Assembly (NCBI RefSeq): GCF_037975245.1
Contig: NC_092563.1
Location: forward strand, 25,826,960-25,890,959
Length of the DNA stretch: 64,000 nucleotides
Direction of reading: 5' to 3'
From: Apostichopus japonicus
Taxonomy: Eukaryota > Echinodermata > Holothuroidea > Aspidochirotida > Stichopodidae
Positions 11,801 to 23,346 of the stretch are shown piece by piece (the stretch's first letter is position 1; each line of letters begins with the position of its first letter). The notes under the pieces were generated by a model. That model had not been told where the DNA came from. It did not search any database and saw nothing but the letters and a program-made list of their open reading frames with translations. The position numbers were made by a program, and so were the translations under genes.

Positions 11801-11914
11801 CAAACTGGCAGATATCTCCTTCAAAACAGCGTGGACAGACGCACATAGTAGTATCCAAGTCCAAAGCAATACACGATCCACCGTTCAGGCATGTATTTAT
11901 TTGACATGGATTGT
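11801..11914 (-). CDS. EGF-like exon 1 (7 cysteines)
   Basis: 38 codons, acceptor CCTCCAG, donor GTGAGT. Cysteine order: NPC, NTC, GGSC, MC, VC, PRC, DIC. The canonical six are present. One extra cysteine replaces the conserved glycine between C5 and C6 (CPRCFEG). The position between C3 and C4 that is cysteine in EGF 2-5 is threonine here, so the extra cysteine has no partner inside the domain. Confidence 0.9.
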
Positions 11915-12186
11915 CTGGAGGAAAGTCAATACAAATGGACAGTTGAAGTGTGTCTTAAACAGGTGATTGAAATATAAAAACAGTTATCGTAACTTTGTTA
12001 CTCACTGTAACCTTTACGCACAATACTCCAGTAACTGGTATTAGTAGCCGACTCCATCTCACTAGTTTATATCATATAATTTTAATACTTTTTTCTCGCC
12101 CAAAAAAAAAACTGGATTGTGGAATAGTCTAAAACTAAAGTCTATGGTGAGTGAACATACAAAAGAATGTAGGTTGTTTTATATAA

Positions 12187-12496
12187 CAAAATACCAGGCG
12201 CGTAGCCAAGGGGGGGGGGGCAAAGGGGGCGCCCGCTCCCCCCTTGAGCATTTTGTGGTATGTTTTTATGATATCGCTAGTAATTTCAAGCTTAGATGCA
12301 ACATACAAGGCCTGGAAAGTGCCATTTCCAGCGATCTGGGAGGCATTTTCAGCCAAACTTTTCTTGTACGCGTAGTGCCAACTTATGGTGGCGCTTCGCT
12401 TAGATAGTTTCAATGCCGAATATACGGCTCTGATAGTTTGCCTACAGGTTTGCCCCTCCCTTGGCAAATTCTCCTCGCTATGCGCCTGCAAAATAA
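12187..12496. mobile_element. hAT-like MITE with 8-bp target duplication
   Basis: Element body 12195-12488 (294 bp). The ends are inverted repeats CAGGCGCGTAGC and GCTATGCGCCTG with one mismatch. Direct flanks are CAAAATAC (12187-12194) and CAAAATAA (12489-12496), a 7 of 8 match. Ends starting CAG and 8-bp duplications are typical of hAT. A G-rich then C-rich stretch near the left end could fold back. No transposase. Confidence 0.8.
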
Positions 12497-12554
12497 ATCT
12501 ATTAAATATCATCTCATCAAATGTATGAAAATTATCAATTTTTAAAAGTGTTAC

Positions 12555-12803
12555 CTGTGACAATAATGATGTCAAAACTGCAAGTTGCAACATTTCCAGA
12601 TGGATCTTGATAGGTGTATAACACTGTAGTTGTTCCCACAGGAAATGAATCTCCTGACCGGTGAGACTGGCTTGCCAATGACACAGTGCCAGAGTTATCC
12701 ATTACGACAGGCTCAACCCATGATACAGATCTCTCTGTAACTCCTTCCAGTACTGTCAATACTATGTTTCCAGAGCAAGTCAGTGAAGGTCTTTCGGAAT
12801 CAA
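12555..12803 (-). CDS. HYR exon, unique, last before the EGF block
   Basis: 83 codons, acceptor TTTTTAG, donor GTAACA (weaker than the usual GTAAGT). Starts IDSERPSLTCSGNI and carries WVEPVVMDNSG, SHRSGDSFPVG and YQDPSGNVATC. A hAT-like MITE sits only about 60 bp beyond the donor. Confidence 0.92.
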
Positions 12804-12862
12804 CTAAAAACAACAATAACATGACAATATGATAACTTTGTAGAACAAGCACTGGGATCACA

Positions 12863-13605
12863 GAATATTAAAGAATGAAGGATGACAAGTAGAGCAAGCA
12901 ATGGGATGAATAGAACCTTACAATCATCATCTATATATTCATACTTCCATGTTCAATATTTCATCATTGAATATTAAAGAATGAAGGATGACAAGTAGAG
13001 CAAGCACTGGGATGAATAGAACCTTACAATAATCATCTATCAATTCATACTTCTATGTTCAATACTTTAATATAGAATATTAAAGAATGAAGGATGACAA
13101 GTAGAGCAAGCACTGGGATGAATAGAACCTTACAATCATCATCTATATATTCATACTTCCATGTTCAATATTTCATCATTGAATATTAAAGAATGAAGGA
13201 TGACAAGTAGAGCAAGCACTGGGATGAATAGAACCTTACAATAATCATCTATCAATTCATACTTCTATGTTCAACACTTTAATATAGAATATTAAAGAAT
13301 GAAGGATGACAAGTAGAACAAGCAATGGGATGAATAGAACCAATACAATCATCATCTATCAATTCATACTTCCATGTTCAATATTTCATCATTGAATACT
13401 AAAGATTGAAAGATGACAAGTAGAGCAAGCACTGGGATGAAAAGAACCTTACAATCATCATCAATCAGTTCATACTCCCATGTTCATTTTTTCATCATAG
13501 AATATTAAAGAATGAAGGATGACAAATAGAACAACACTGGGATGAATAGAAACTTACAATCATCATCTATCAATTCATACTCCCATGTTCAATATTTCAT
13601 CATCT
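12863..13605. repeat. 106-bp minisatellite, seven copies
   Basis: Units start at 12863, 12969, 13075, 13181, 13287, 13394 and 13500, each beginning gaatattaaagaatgaagg or a close variant. Units 1-4 alternate between two forms (tttcatcatt and ctttaatata at the end), so a 212-bp dimer was duplicated. Units 5-7 are more diverged. It lies wholly in the intron between two HYR exons. Confidence 0.92.
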
Positions 13606-13772
13606 ATAGCAAACTTATTGCCAAGTTTATCTTCTCTCTGCTAGATGGTAACCTATATTTGTTTGTATGATGGTAGTCTATATTTATACATGTCAGTATC
13701 CATACAAGTGTTGCATTGATTATACTTTTGAGCCACCAATATAGCAAAAATGATCAAATTTGATATACTCAC

Positions 13773-14018
13773 TCTCCTCCACAGTGACAACAAAAGAACA
13801 CTGAGCAGAATTCCCAGAAGGGTCACTAAAGATATAGGTGACAGTAGTATCCCCAGTCCTGAAGAATACTCCAGGTGTAGCTGTACTGGAAACAACACTA
13901 GCTGTACCTGAATTATCAGTTGCAGTGGGTGCTGGGAAATCAACCACAATTCCACCGCTATTGATAGGGGCAACAGCAGTGAAGTCAATACACACAACTT
14001 GTGGGGGTTCATCATCAA
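13773..14018 (-). CDS. HYR exon, unique
   Basis: 82 codons, acceptor TTTGCAG, donor GTGAGT. Starts VDDEPPQVVCIDFTAV; PTATDNSGTASVVS and FSDPSGNSAQC resemble type A most closely. It ends VEE with a final A base, so the shared codon becomes isoleucine. Confidence 0.92.
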
Positions 14019-14951
14019 CTGCAAAAGATAATAATCAAATATCAATGCAAAGTTAGAATAAAAAACAACATAACTTTAGAGTAACACTTTTCACAGAAGA
14101 TGACTAAAGATCAGTGCAACATCACTGCAAAGTTAAGATTACAAAACTGACCGAAATTGTATACACCACTGACCAGCATGGCAACATATTAATGCTGAGT
14201 ATCTAATGTTTTACCTTTCTATCAGAATGTGATTTTTTTCATATACTTAAAGTGATACAACAAAGTGTGTTTGGATAGTTCTCCAGAAATTATTTAAAGT
14301 GCTTGGTATACTGCTACCACATTAGAAAACAATAAATTAGACTCAAAACTAGAAATTACTTTGTTTAAAATTGTGAAAATATTGTAAAAATAAGTTATCC
14401 ATGCCCTAAGTGGCAGTAATTATACTTCTTATTTACTTTTCATTAATATTTCATTTTACCACTACAACAGCAGTGGACTACTATTTATAGAAAAGTACAT
14501 CATGCAACATATCGCTAAAAATGTTCAAGATCAGTTGATTCTAAGGAAGCAACCTTTTTGTTTCAACCACACATTTACTCTTACTGTTTTTATCCTAACA
14601 GCTTTTTTATCTCTCATAAAACACTTTCCAATACGAGACACAACTCTATACACTGTATTGCTAACTTATCTTATTTGTTAGCAACAACGCTATTTGTTCT
14701 GCTGTATATGTTGTAGTTTAATTGGTTCTATTCTAACTTATGTACTTTCTCACCAGCCACTGTGTCTGATTTGCCTAAAACATTTCTTAAATTTCTTTTC
14801 AGGTAAAATTCTTCTCATGGATGAACCTTGATTTGACAAAAATTTGTACAAAGGGCCAGCTACAGTAGATAGGACGGATAGAAGAGATATGATAACGGTG
14901 ATAGGGGACATACACATGAAGTGTGCTTCAGATATGTAAATGATACCTCAC
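14019..14951. other. Intron, no recognisable content
   Basis: 933 bp of AT-rich sequence without repeats or exon signals that I can support. Confidence 0.5.
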
Positions 14952-15188
14952 CTTGCGTAATGGTAATTGGGAATGAACAAGACATCTGAAAATTGTCACC
15001 ATCAGCAAAGGTCAATGTCACTTCTGTTGTGCCAACATTGAAGGTCTGTCCAGAACGGTGGGAGGATGAAATTTCTTGAATATTGAATTGCTCAAGATTG
15101 CACACCACTACCCATTCAACAGCGATTCCTCCAGAATTCAATGGCACTTCCCGAAAAATTGGGGAGGGACAGCAACTTGTCACTGAAC
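14952..15188 (-). CDS. HYR exon, diverged, four cysteines
   Basis: 79 codons, the shortest HYR exon. Starts GSVTSCCPSPIF and contains EWVVVCNLEQF where other domains have WxxPxATDxSG. It regains the signature at SSSHRSGQTFNVGTTEVTLTFAD. Four cysteines instead of two. Acceptor CATCAG, donor GTGAGG. An alternative AG four bases into the exon would break the frame. Confidence 0.88.
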
Positions 15189-17229
15189 CTGATGAAAAAA
15201 TGAATATATACCATCCACTAAATCAACTGAAAACAAAATCACTGAAAACAAACTGAAACACAGACAGATCTTCTTCCTGGTATAATAATTACAGAGCATT
15301 GTTCTTACCTTTTTATTTGGGCAGAATGATTTGCTGTTTAAGATATTTAGCGACTTTCAAAGTATACTTAGTTGTACATACATCACAGAGCAAAGACAGT
15401 AAATTGACTATACACAGATCTTTCATGGTATCAAATGTCAACATCATATTAACCTGTTGAAGTGAAATGTGGAAATTGTATATAGATAGCTTTCTCCTTC
15501 CCTCCATCCACCATGTACTGTATATGGCATACTATTATTTTGTTGTATTTATTTCCAGTTCAGCTGTCACTCTGTGCTCCACTGTATCATACATACACAA
15601 TGTACAGGCTAAATGCAGTACCATTCTAACACAGATTCAGTTTTATCTAGGAGTTGAGGATAGTTTATTTCCTGAATGTAATCCTTGGGTCACTCCTTTA
15701 TCTCTCAAGAAGCTCTTCTGTACAGCAAGTAGATCAGGTAGTGAGAGGAAATCACATTAATTTACATAACTCCCCTAGTCACATGACTGATGCTCTTACA
15801 CAGAAGGAAAACATATTTCTCTAAGATATTGTTATTAGGGTTTCAATTCAGTAAATTTATGTTTCATTAATGTTTATTGAGAAACAGAACTAAGGAGTCA
15901 TATGCTAAAACTGTCCTTTTGTCAAAGTGTTATGTTTATGGCCATGCATGTTGCAAGAGGTGTACATATTTTAATCTCAGTGAGTCAGTGCACCGGGCCA
16001 TATGATCTAAATTCCTAAATACCTTTGGTGAGCACTACCTTCGTTCACTGCCATTGTTTATAGGAGATACATATTTTGCTCATATGGAAGATTTGATAAA
16101 ATTGCTGTAACTTTACTGACTTGACGTATTGAGATTGGTCATTATAAAATGGTAAGTGCTTAATTATTTTACTAAGAAGGCAATGATTTCACTATTCTTG
16201 TTATTAGTTATTAGTTAGAATTATTGGCCAAGAAAAATTTACAACCATTAACAAATTTACTATTACCCGATTTAGAGCTCTTTTCAATGGAATGTCAGAA
16301 TTATTTGCTCTGTGATCCCAGAAATAGTGTGTATTTAACAAATTAAACTAATTTTGATACTTGCATCACAATGTATGGCCCACTCTTGCAGAAATTCAGT
16401 CGACATGCTGGTGTTCGTGTTATGATTACGCAAGAACTAAATGTATTAGGGTATCTATCGAGAATTAAGAATCTGTTTATCAAATACTGTTAATTCTTCA
16501 AGGTGGGAATTTTGAGTGGTTTTCAACTTTTGTATCATGAGGTAACACACTTTATTTGGTTTTATCAAGATTGCAAATATTCTGTATCAGGATTATATGG
16601 ACTATAAGCCTCGCCATATGCCTGTGTACTAAGAATTTGTTTGTCTATTATCATTCTAGTTTTCCTCGGGTGACAATCAAATTGTCAGTTAGGAGAGTAT
16701 ACTTTCACTCTAAGTGTCATGGTAGTTCTTAATTGACATTGGGATCATTCAGTTTTGTGTATGTGAGCTATGGTGTAGTAGATTTGATATTAATAATCAT
16801 AAATTCTGGTATGTATGGGCATATCAGTAGGAACATATAGCATTTTTTGTTTTATGGTTGGCTGACTTAGTTTAGATTAGCCACTTTCACTATATTTAGT
16901 GTATGTTAGTAAACTGAGGGAGCTAGACCAGTAATGGAAGGGCGATGATTCAAAACGGCAACCTCTCAATATGGCTGCCCCTATTATTTAACAAAATGGC
17001 TGCCAAGTACCAATTTCCTTTTTTATGACTGACAGGTCTCGGTAAAAGTTAACATCAGCTGCATTCACAATTACTTTTAAACATACCATATCTTCGTACC
17101 AAAGCAAGACTTTGACTCATAAAAGTCACAAACATATTACCCAAGTTTATTGAGATGCAAAACTTAAATAACCAAAACCAAAACAAGATGTTCCTATATG
17201 TAAACTACATTAAACCTAAGAAGGACGTC
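15189..17229. other. Intron, 2 kb, no recognisable content
   Basis: AT-rich. Checked for a missed HYR exon on the minus strand; no frame carries the PxVxC, DxSG and GxTxVTY landmarks. Confidence 0.5.
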
Positions 17230-17432
17230 CATCAAAAGTGTCAGATACCAGACTACTTAAGATGAGTCTAACATATATCAAACTTGTTTACAGAGTGAAG
17301 AAAAAAATTACTTGAACCAACATTGACAATGACATCAAGAGTGTCAGATACCAAACTACTTGAGATGAGTATAACATATCAAACTTGTTACAGAGTAAAG
17401 AAAAAACTTACTTGAACCAACATTGACAATGA
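17230..17432. repeat. Tandem duplication (about 100 bp) across a splice donor
   Basis: The two copies, 17230-17332 and 17333-17432, share the string agtgtcagataccaaactac and the last 21 bp of the HYR exon. The functional copy has donor GTAAGT at 17411-17410. In the other copy it has decayed to GTAATT at 17311-17310. Confidence 0.88.
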
Positions 17433-17660
17433 ATGAGCATACAGCACTGTTTCCAGCTGCATCAGTGAATGTATGTATAACATTAGTGACTCCAAAGGGA
17501 AACTGATCTCCTGAATTATGGCTCCTGTCAACTGCAGGTGGTTGACCTGAATTATCTGTAGCAGTAATGGGTGGCCAGGCCACACTAACTGTTTCTCCAA
17601 ATACCAAGATGCCACTAATAAAGTCGGGGCAGTCTTGAATAACAGGCGGAGTATTGTCAC
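17412..17660 (-). CDS. HYR exon, unique
   Basis: 83 codons, acceptor CATAAG, donor GTAAGT. Starts GDNTPPVIQDCPDF and carries WPPITATDNSG and FTDAAGNSAVC. The 3' end of this exon and its donor are covered by a 100-bp tandem duplication that leaves a decayed second donor at 17311. Confidence 0.92.
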
Positions 17661-18002
17661 CTTATGGGAAGAAAGGATATCAATAACAACACTCAATGAA
17701 ATAAATGGCTTTTGAAAGCAAGTTATATAGAGATCTCCAACAGTTAACTACTTGTAATAGAGCTGGGGATTTAAAAAAAAATTGATGGCTGCCCAAACTG
17801 AAGTTACAATAACCTATTGTCTAGTACCACTAAATAACTTAACTAGTTAAATCTCAATATTTGCAAGATATTGTATTTTAAAGTTAACCAGGTATGCTAA
17901 ATTTCCAAAGCAGATGAGGTCCTCTTTGAAAGTAGGTAGACATGGCCTGGCAAGAACCAATAAGCTTCTTGAATTTGAACTAACAATTCTAGTCCAGAGT
18001 AT

Positions 18003-19666
18003 AATAACTGTATTTAAATCAGTTTTACTTACTGGCTATCACAGTCACTGGAAATGAGCATGTTCCTATGTTACCAGCAGCATCTGCATATATGTAGGTG
18101 ACTGTTGTAGTTCCAATAGAGAATAAATTCCCAGACGCGTGCGATTGACTTTGTAAGACCACTGGTACATTAAGGTCGAATGTAACTGGCGCAGACCAAG
18201 TCACAATGACACCTGTTGTACCAATCTCAATTTCAATGTCAATAGGCGTAGGGCAGGTTACTTGTGGAGGTGTATTGTCCACTGTTTAAGGGAGTAATGA
18301 AAACATGCATATGGCAACGTAATTAGGTAAAAATATAAGGGGAAAAAACAAAACAAATTTTATTTTAAAAATAAAAATAACTATCAGCTAAACAAAGCCG
18401 GTAGCATTTGCATTGCTTCCAATCAGCTCACTAAAGTTAATGAGAGTTTTGTCTATTTTCTCTTTCATCAAAAAGTTTAGCATTGATTGGTATGCAAAGT
18501 ATGCTAGACTAGGTGGACATTTACATTAAGAGCATGGCAAGTCTAGACTATGTGTGAACAGATTGGTACAAAAACTAGCAAACTTCCTGAGATGTAAACT
18601 GTCTATAATGACATTCTACCAACAGAACTAGCAATAGAGGCAATTCCAAGGTACTTTGCAATAAAATGTTCATTGTTTTCATTCAACCTAGATGTTTTAG
18701 TTTAATATGAGTTAGTTTTGCTGCCCCCTCTTTTTGTGGTAATAACCATCACATTTCAGGGCATTTTAATTTGTAACAGTAAACAATGGTGACATGTGCT
18801 CCTCTTTAAGTTATGTTGCTGTGCTCACTTGCATTTCAAAACCAGAAAGTCAAGAGGAGGCATTGTGATTCCTCACCTTTGCAGTTTATATATATGGAAT
18901 CACCTGATAGCAATACAGCAACTAAGGAAAATGTGTCCTAAAGTCAAGTACCAAAAAATCAGAATAGTTCCAGATAACTTGACCCAAATGAAAATTTTAT
19001 GACAGCAAGATCATTACCTGGGACTTACAGTAGGTTCCAGAAATGTTCACCAATATAGGGTAACATCTTCAAGTAGCTCCAAGTGTGAAATGTGGCAAAT
19101 CGTTAATTCAAGCAAAATATGAATTTTCCAAAGAACCCCAAACAACCAACCCCTTCTCAAAACAGATAAAAAAGTAAACCATTGTGACCTGTGCAACTTT
19201 GTCGAGGAAGGTATTTTAATCTGTGGGTATTTGTTTTGCTTAAATGCAGACAGTACACATTAAGGGTAATCAGTCTCCCAACTACAATTTTTACCAACTC
19301 TGTAGTTGGGTAAGTTATTTAACTTCATTTTGCTCACTGATCACCTCAAATGGCATTTGGCCTCTGTAGAAACAGAAGGGTTCTTCTACTCAATAAGATG
19401 GGTCTACATACCAAGTATATAGTAAATCCAAGCTTTCCTTTTTAAGTTAGAGTGTATATAAAGTGCATCCATGTACTTCATATGGAGATCATCCAACTTC
19501 TGCTCTGTGAATTAACATTCTTACAAGGTTTTTGGACATTGACCTCTGTTGACCTCATATGACATTTGAACTCACAGACAGCAATGAGTTCTTCTACCCA
19601 ATATTGTGCATCCACCTACTAAATATGAAGTTCATCCACTTGTTTTGAGTTATCGTGTTTTGACCT
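18003..19666. repeat. Segmental duplication block 1 (E1 block)
   Basis: Nearly identical to 28253-30124, including exon E, its upstream intron and a plus-strand pseudo-frame at 18796-19002. Homology begins at aactgtatttaaatcag and ends at tatcgtgttttgacct, where the LINE fragment starts. Confidence 0.9.
18033..18281 (-). CDS. HYR exon E1 (paralogue of E2)
   Basis: 83 codons, acceptor AAACAG, donor GTAAGT. Starts VDNTPPQVTCPTPIDI and keeps ALL the HYR strand landmarks except the DNSG turn (reads FDLNVP). It contains HASGNLFSIG and YIYADAAGN. Confidence 0.93.
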
Positions 19667-20396
19667 ATCGGAAAACATACTCAGAACACTATACCAGACC
19701 CTGGTTGTCCCGCATCTCACTTATTGTTCCATTATTTGGTCTGGTACATACAACACCAACCTTAACAATCTTATAATACTCCAAAAGGCAGCCATTCGCC
19801 ACATAACACATTCAGCCCCACGTGAGCACACCAGTCCCCTATTTAAGAAACTCAACTTACTAAAAGTGCACGATCTCATTAAAGTTAAGCTTGCATTATT
19901 TGCCTACAAGACCTGGAATGGATTACTACCAGCTGCCTTTGACAATTTTTTAACCAGTAACAGAGATGTACATAATCATAACACGAGGCATGCTAATCAT
20001 GCCCACTATAATCTCTACAATACCACCATTGGAACTTTAAGCCTACAAAACCGTGCAACAAAAACATGGAATCTTCTAATGAACGATTTAAAGAGTAAAA
20101 AGTCAGTCACATCCTTTAAGAAGTGGTTTTGTAAGGAAATAATAGCTAGTTACTGACTAAAACTAAATTATACCTGTATGTAATTACTATATATATATAT
20201 ATATATATTGAACATTTAATTTGTACTTATATCTATGTATGTATTCATACACATATATATATTTTGTTTTTTCTTTTCTTTTCTTTTCTTTCTTCAGGGA
20301 GTCTTCCACATTGTTAAGCTTTTAAGCTTTATGGAAGACTTCCTCCACTTTGTACTTTTGTGGCAAACAAATAAATAAATAAATAAATAAATAATC
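19667..20396 (+). mobile_element. LINE 3' end: reverse-transcriptase C-terminus, hairpin and TAAA tail
   Basis: In frame from 19671 to 20155 it reads ENILRTLYQTLVVPHLTYC, later LQKAAIRHI and LFKKLNLLKVHDL, then LALFAYKTWNGLLP. These are typical of the region after the catalytic part of CR1/L2/jockey-type non-LTR reverse transcriptases. A TA microsatellite (20190-20210), a TTTTC run and a hairpin (20297-20308 with 20332-20343) follow, then (AAAT)n at 20369-20395. The copy is 5' truncated, lacking all catalytic motifs. It is absent from the paralogous block at 30124. Confidence 0.85.
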
Positions 20397-20468
20397 AAGT
20401 AGAACACCGTTGAACGTTGAGTATTAACATGTTATCTTTTATTGTGTAACATAGTCATGCTGAACAGG

Positions 20469-21004
20469 CATAGGTGTAGGAGCCCAATTTGATTTGGGGG
20501 GCTGTAAAGACTTGCCCGAAAATATAACCAAAATTTTTCGCACGCTCCGGGTGCATTCAACAAGTTAATGTGCATATCACATAGGCAATCATCGGTTATT
20601 ACATCATATGCCAGTAACATACAATCATATTCCATGTTATTACCTTCCATTTTGGTTATAATTATTGGGGAAGTCGTTACAACAATATTGATAATAACAA
20701 TATAAGTTTAACCATTGAAAAACACATTGCAAATTATTCTTCTTTCAGTAGGTGCCCGAAAAATTCTCGGCATATTGCCCAAATTTTGCACCAAAAAATT
20801 TCAAAACACTGCAAATTATCCTTCTCTCAGTAGGTGCCCGAAAAATTCTCAGCATATTGCACGAATTTTCACCCAAAAAATTCAAAACACATTGCAATTT
20901 CTTCTTCTTTCAGCAGGTACCCGAAAAATTCTCACCATATTGCCCGAATTTTCACCAAAAATTTTGGTTGTTGGGGCTGCAGCCCCCCGCCTCCTACGCC
21001 TATG
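20469..21004. mobile_element. MITE with CATAGG..TAGGAG ends and three 82-bp internal repeats
   Basis: The ends are inverted: CATAGGTGTAGGAGC on the left and CTCCTACGCCTATG on the right. Internal units start at 20723, 20807 and 20888, each with a core of gtgcccgaaaaattctc. No clear target duplication is visible; ACAGG occurs on both sides but is offset by 3 bp on the right. Confidence 0.7.
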
Positions 21005-21064
21005 TGTACAGGACAGATATTGGACAACATGTCCAAGATTACGTGTTGACAGATGTATGTTGAA

Positions 21065-21220
21065 ATGTACTCATAGTTTTGGCAACTGGTGACCTCAACA
21101 TGACCTCTCCCAATATCTCAGCTGAGAACTCAACATAAGCGGCTATATATAACAAGTATGAAGTTCATGCAAGCTATGCCCAATGAGTCATCATATTTAC
21201 AGGCCAAGTGTAGTACATGT
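21065..21220. repeat. Dispersed repeat fragment (TGACCTC family)
   Basis: Contains gacctcaacatgacctctcc and aagtatgaagttcatgcaag, matching the repeat family at 9880-10115 and 29540-30340. The remaining intron to 21954 shows nothing I recognise. Confidence 0.5.
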
Positions 21221-21954
21221 ATACATATGCACAGACTTGCAGCCAAAACATGTGATCACCTTGTATATTCCTTCTGCATTCAGCAAAGGAATCAAAATTG
21301 TCATCTTGCACAAATTCTTCTTTTGATATCACTTTAATTTATGCTTGACAATATAAGACCCAGTAGGCTGAATAAATACTGTAACTGTTTATTAACTGAT
21401 TTTAGAAATTGGAAAGAGAAATTTTGTAAAGACCAAGGCAATCATACAACACACTACAGGTATAAATAAGACTTTTCACAACTAATTGCAAACCTCCAGT
21501 CCTGAAATCTCCAAATAATCCTGATTCTCATTGAGACAATCTACAGGCCATACAAACGTCTGTAAAAAATTACGATAAACTGTTCTTTGGCTAAAGTAGT
21601 GCACAGAGTCCGGTCAGCCTTTCAAAAGTTGGATACATGAATACCATCTTTCTAAACACATGTATGGCAACATTTTAACAGTTAACATAAGTAATGGAAA
21701 GAAAGAACAAATTAGTGTCAATTTCAATCTGCATTTCATGTCTCAAGTGTATTTATTCCATCTCCATGTCAATAGTAGTTAACAGGCTTTTAGGTCTAGC
21801 AAACAGCACAATCTTACACTTCCTTCATTAAATATATCTATTCAATGCCCTTACTCAACCAATGTCATCAAACTGTTCCTAACAACATATCTGAATGAGT
21901 ACACATACTTTACACTTTGTCATTTCTGCATTGAGGAAGCATAGTTTTACTTAC

Positions 21955-22203
21955 CCTCCACTACTATGATATCAAAAACACAATCCGCTGTGTTTCCATT
22001 TGGATCTGCAAAGATGTAAGTCACTGTTGTTGTTCCTGTTTGAAAGAACTGTCCGGGTCTTCGTGTAGCTGACAGAACTGATGCTGTTCCCGAATTGTCT
22101 GTAGCCGTTGGCTCTGTAAACTGTACAACAACACCGAAGCTATTTAGCGGTATCTCTCGTGTAATATCATTGATGCAGCTGACCACAGGTGGTATATTGT
22201 CCA
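21955..22203 (-). CDS. HYR exon, module Q9 type A
   Basis: 83 codons, older A subfamily with FADPNGN. This is the last module of the tandem set; the next exon is E1 after a 3.7-kb intron full of repeats. Confidence 0.93.
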
Positions 22204-22705
22204 CTGAGGATGAGAAAAGAGTAAAATGAAGGATTTTTTGTGTGTATGCAAATAGTACTTTATTACTAAATTTGTAATACAGTGAGATATAAATAAAGGT
22301 GGCATTTTTTAATATAAAATAGCTTCTCTTTATGAATTGAGCTTGAAAAATTCAATGGATAGAGACCAAAAGCCAAAATGGATAGAACATTTTAATAATT
22401 GCTTGAAAACATATACATAGAAGACCCAGAAGGCTGAAAACTACCCAAATTTATTAACTGAATTTACAAATCATAAACATGCCACAAAGTAGACTATTAT
22501 TACTCTGTTTAATTGTCACAAAAATTAATTACAAGAATAAAAGTTTTACTACATCTTCGATGCACAATTATTTGAACAATTTCACAAGCCTGTACTTGCT
22601 TGCAACCATAGCATAGCTCTATAGTTCAAAGCTAGTAGTACAAACTGGATAAGGGTGTCAGTTGTATTCATTACATAGAGAAAAGACAACAAAGCTATGA
22701 CATAC

Positions 22706-22957
22706 CTTCAGTAACGATGATGTTAAATGAACATTCAGCTGTATTTCCTGATAGATCTGCAAACACATATGTTACTTGTGTGGTTCCACTCTGGAAGAAT
22801 TGTCCAGGAGTATGTGTTCTTGATTGGACATTTGCAGTCCCAGAGTTATCAGTAGCAGTAGGTTCACGGAATTGAACCGTGGTGCCAAATCCATTCAGAG
22901 GTATGGTCTCAGTTACATCTAGTCCTACACAAGCTATCACTGGTGGTACTTGGTCGA
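22706..22957 (-). CDS. HYR exon, module Q9 type B
   Basis: 84 codons, VDQVPPVIAC start; FADLSGN is unique (leucine for the conserved proline of DPSGN). Confidence 0.93.
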
Positions 22958-23346
22958 CTGAAGATTTCAAAGTTGAAATTTTTAATCAAATTCCCAGCTA
23001 AACTTTGAAACTATTTTTGCTAAGAGCATATATTTACAAAGAGCGCCAATTGTAATATTTCATCAAGAATTTGCTTCAAGTTGACTTTGAAAGAGGAAGG
23101 AAATTGTCAATTCAAAAACAGTTTAAACTAAAATTACAGCATAAATAAATGATGAAATCAACTTAGATTTGGCTGATACAAAAACTAACAAAGTTTGCAA
23201 GCTGTTAAACTACTTCAGACAAACTGATGATGCTTTGTTCAAAATCATTACCATCTACTATATCAGCAACACAATCATTGAGTGTGATTTGTATTGTGGA
23301 CCTGCAAAGCTTAGCTTTTAAATTATTCGTATGTAAAAAGACTTAC

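Noticed and set aside
12863-13605. Regularly spaced repeats considered as a CRISPR-like array.
   Set aside because: The repeats are 106 bp, contiguous and have no unique spacers, in a eukaryotic intron. This is a minisatellite.
18796-19002. Identical 68-codon plus-strand frames here and at 29003-29209, looking like a conserved small gene.
   Set aside because: The whole surrounding intron is duplicated, so identity follows from the recent segmental duplication and is no sign of coding constraint.
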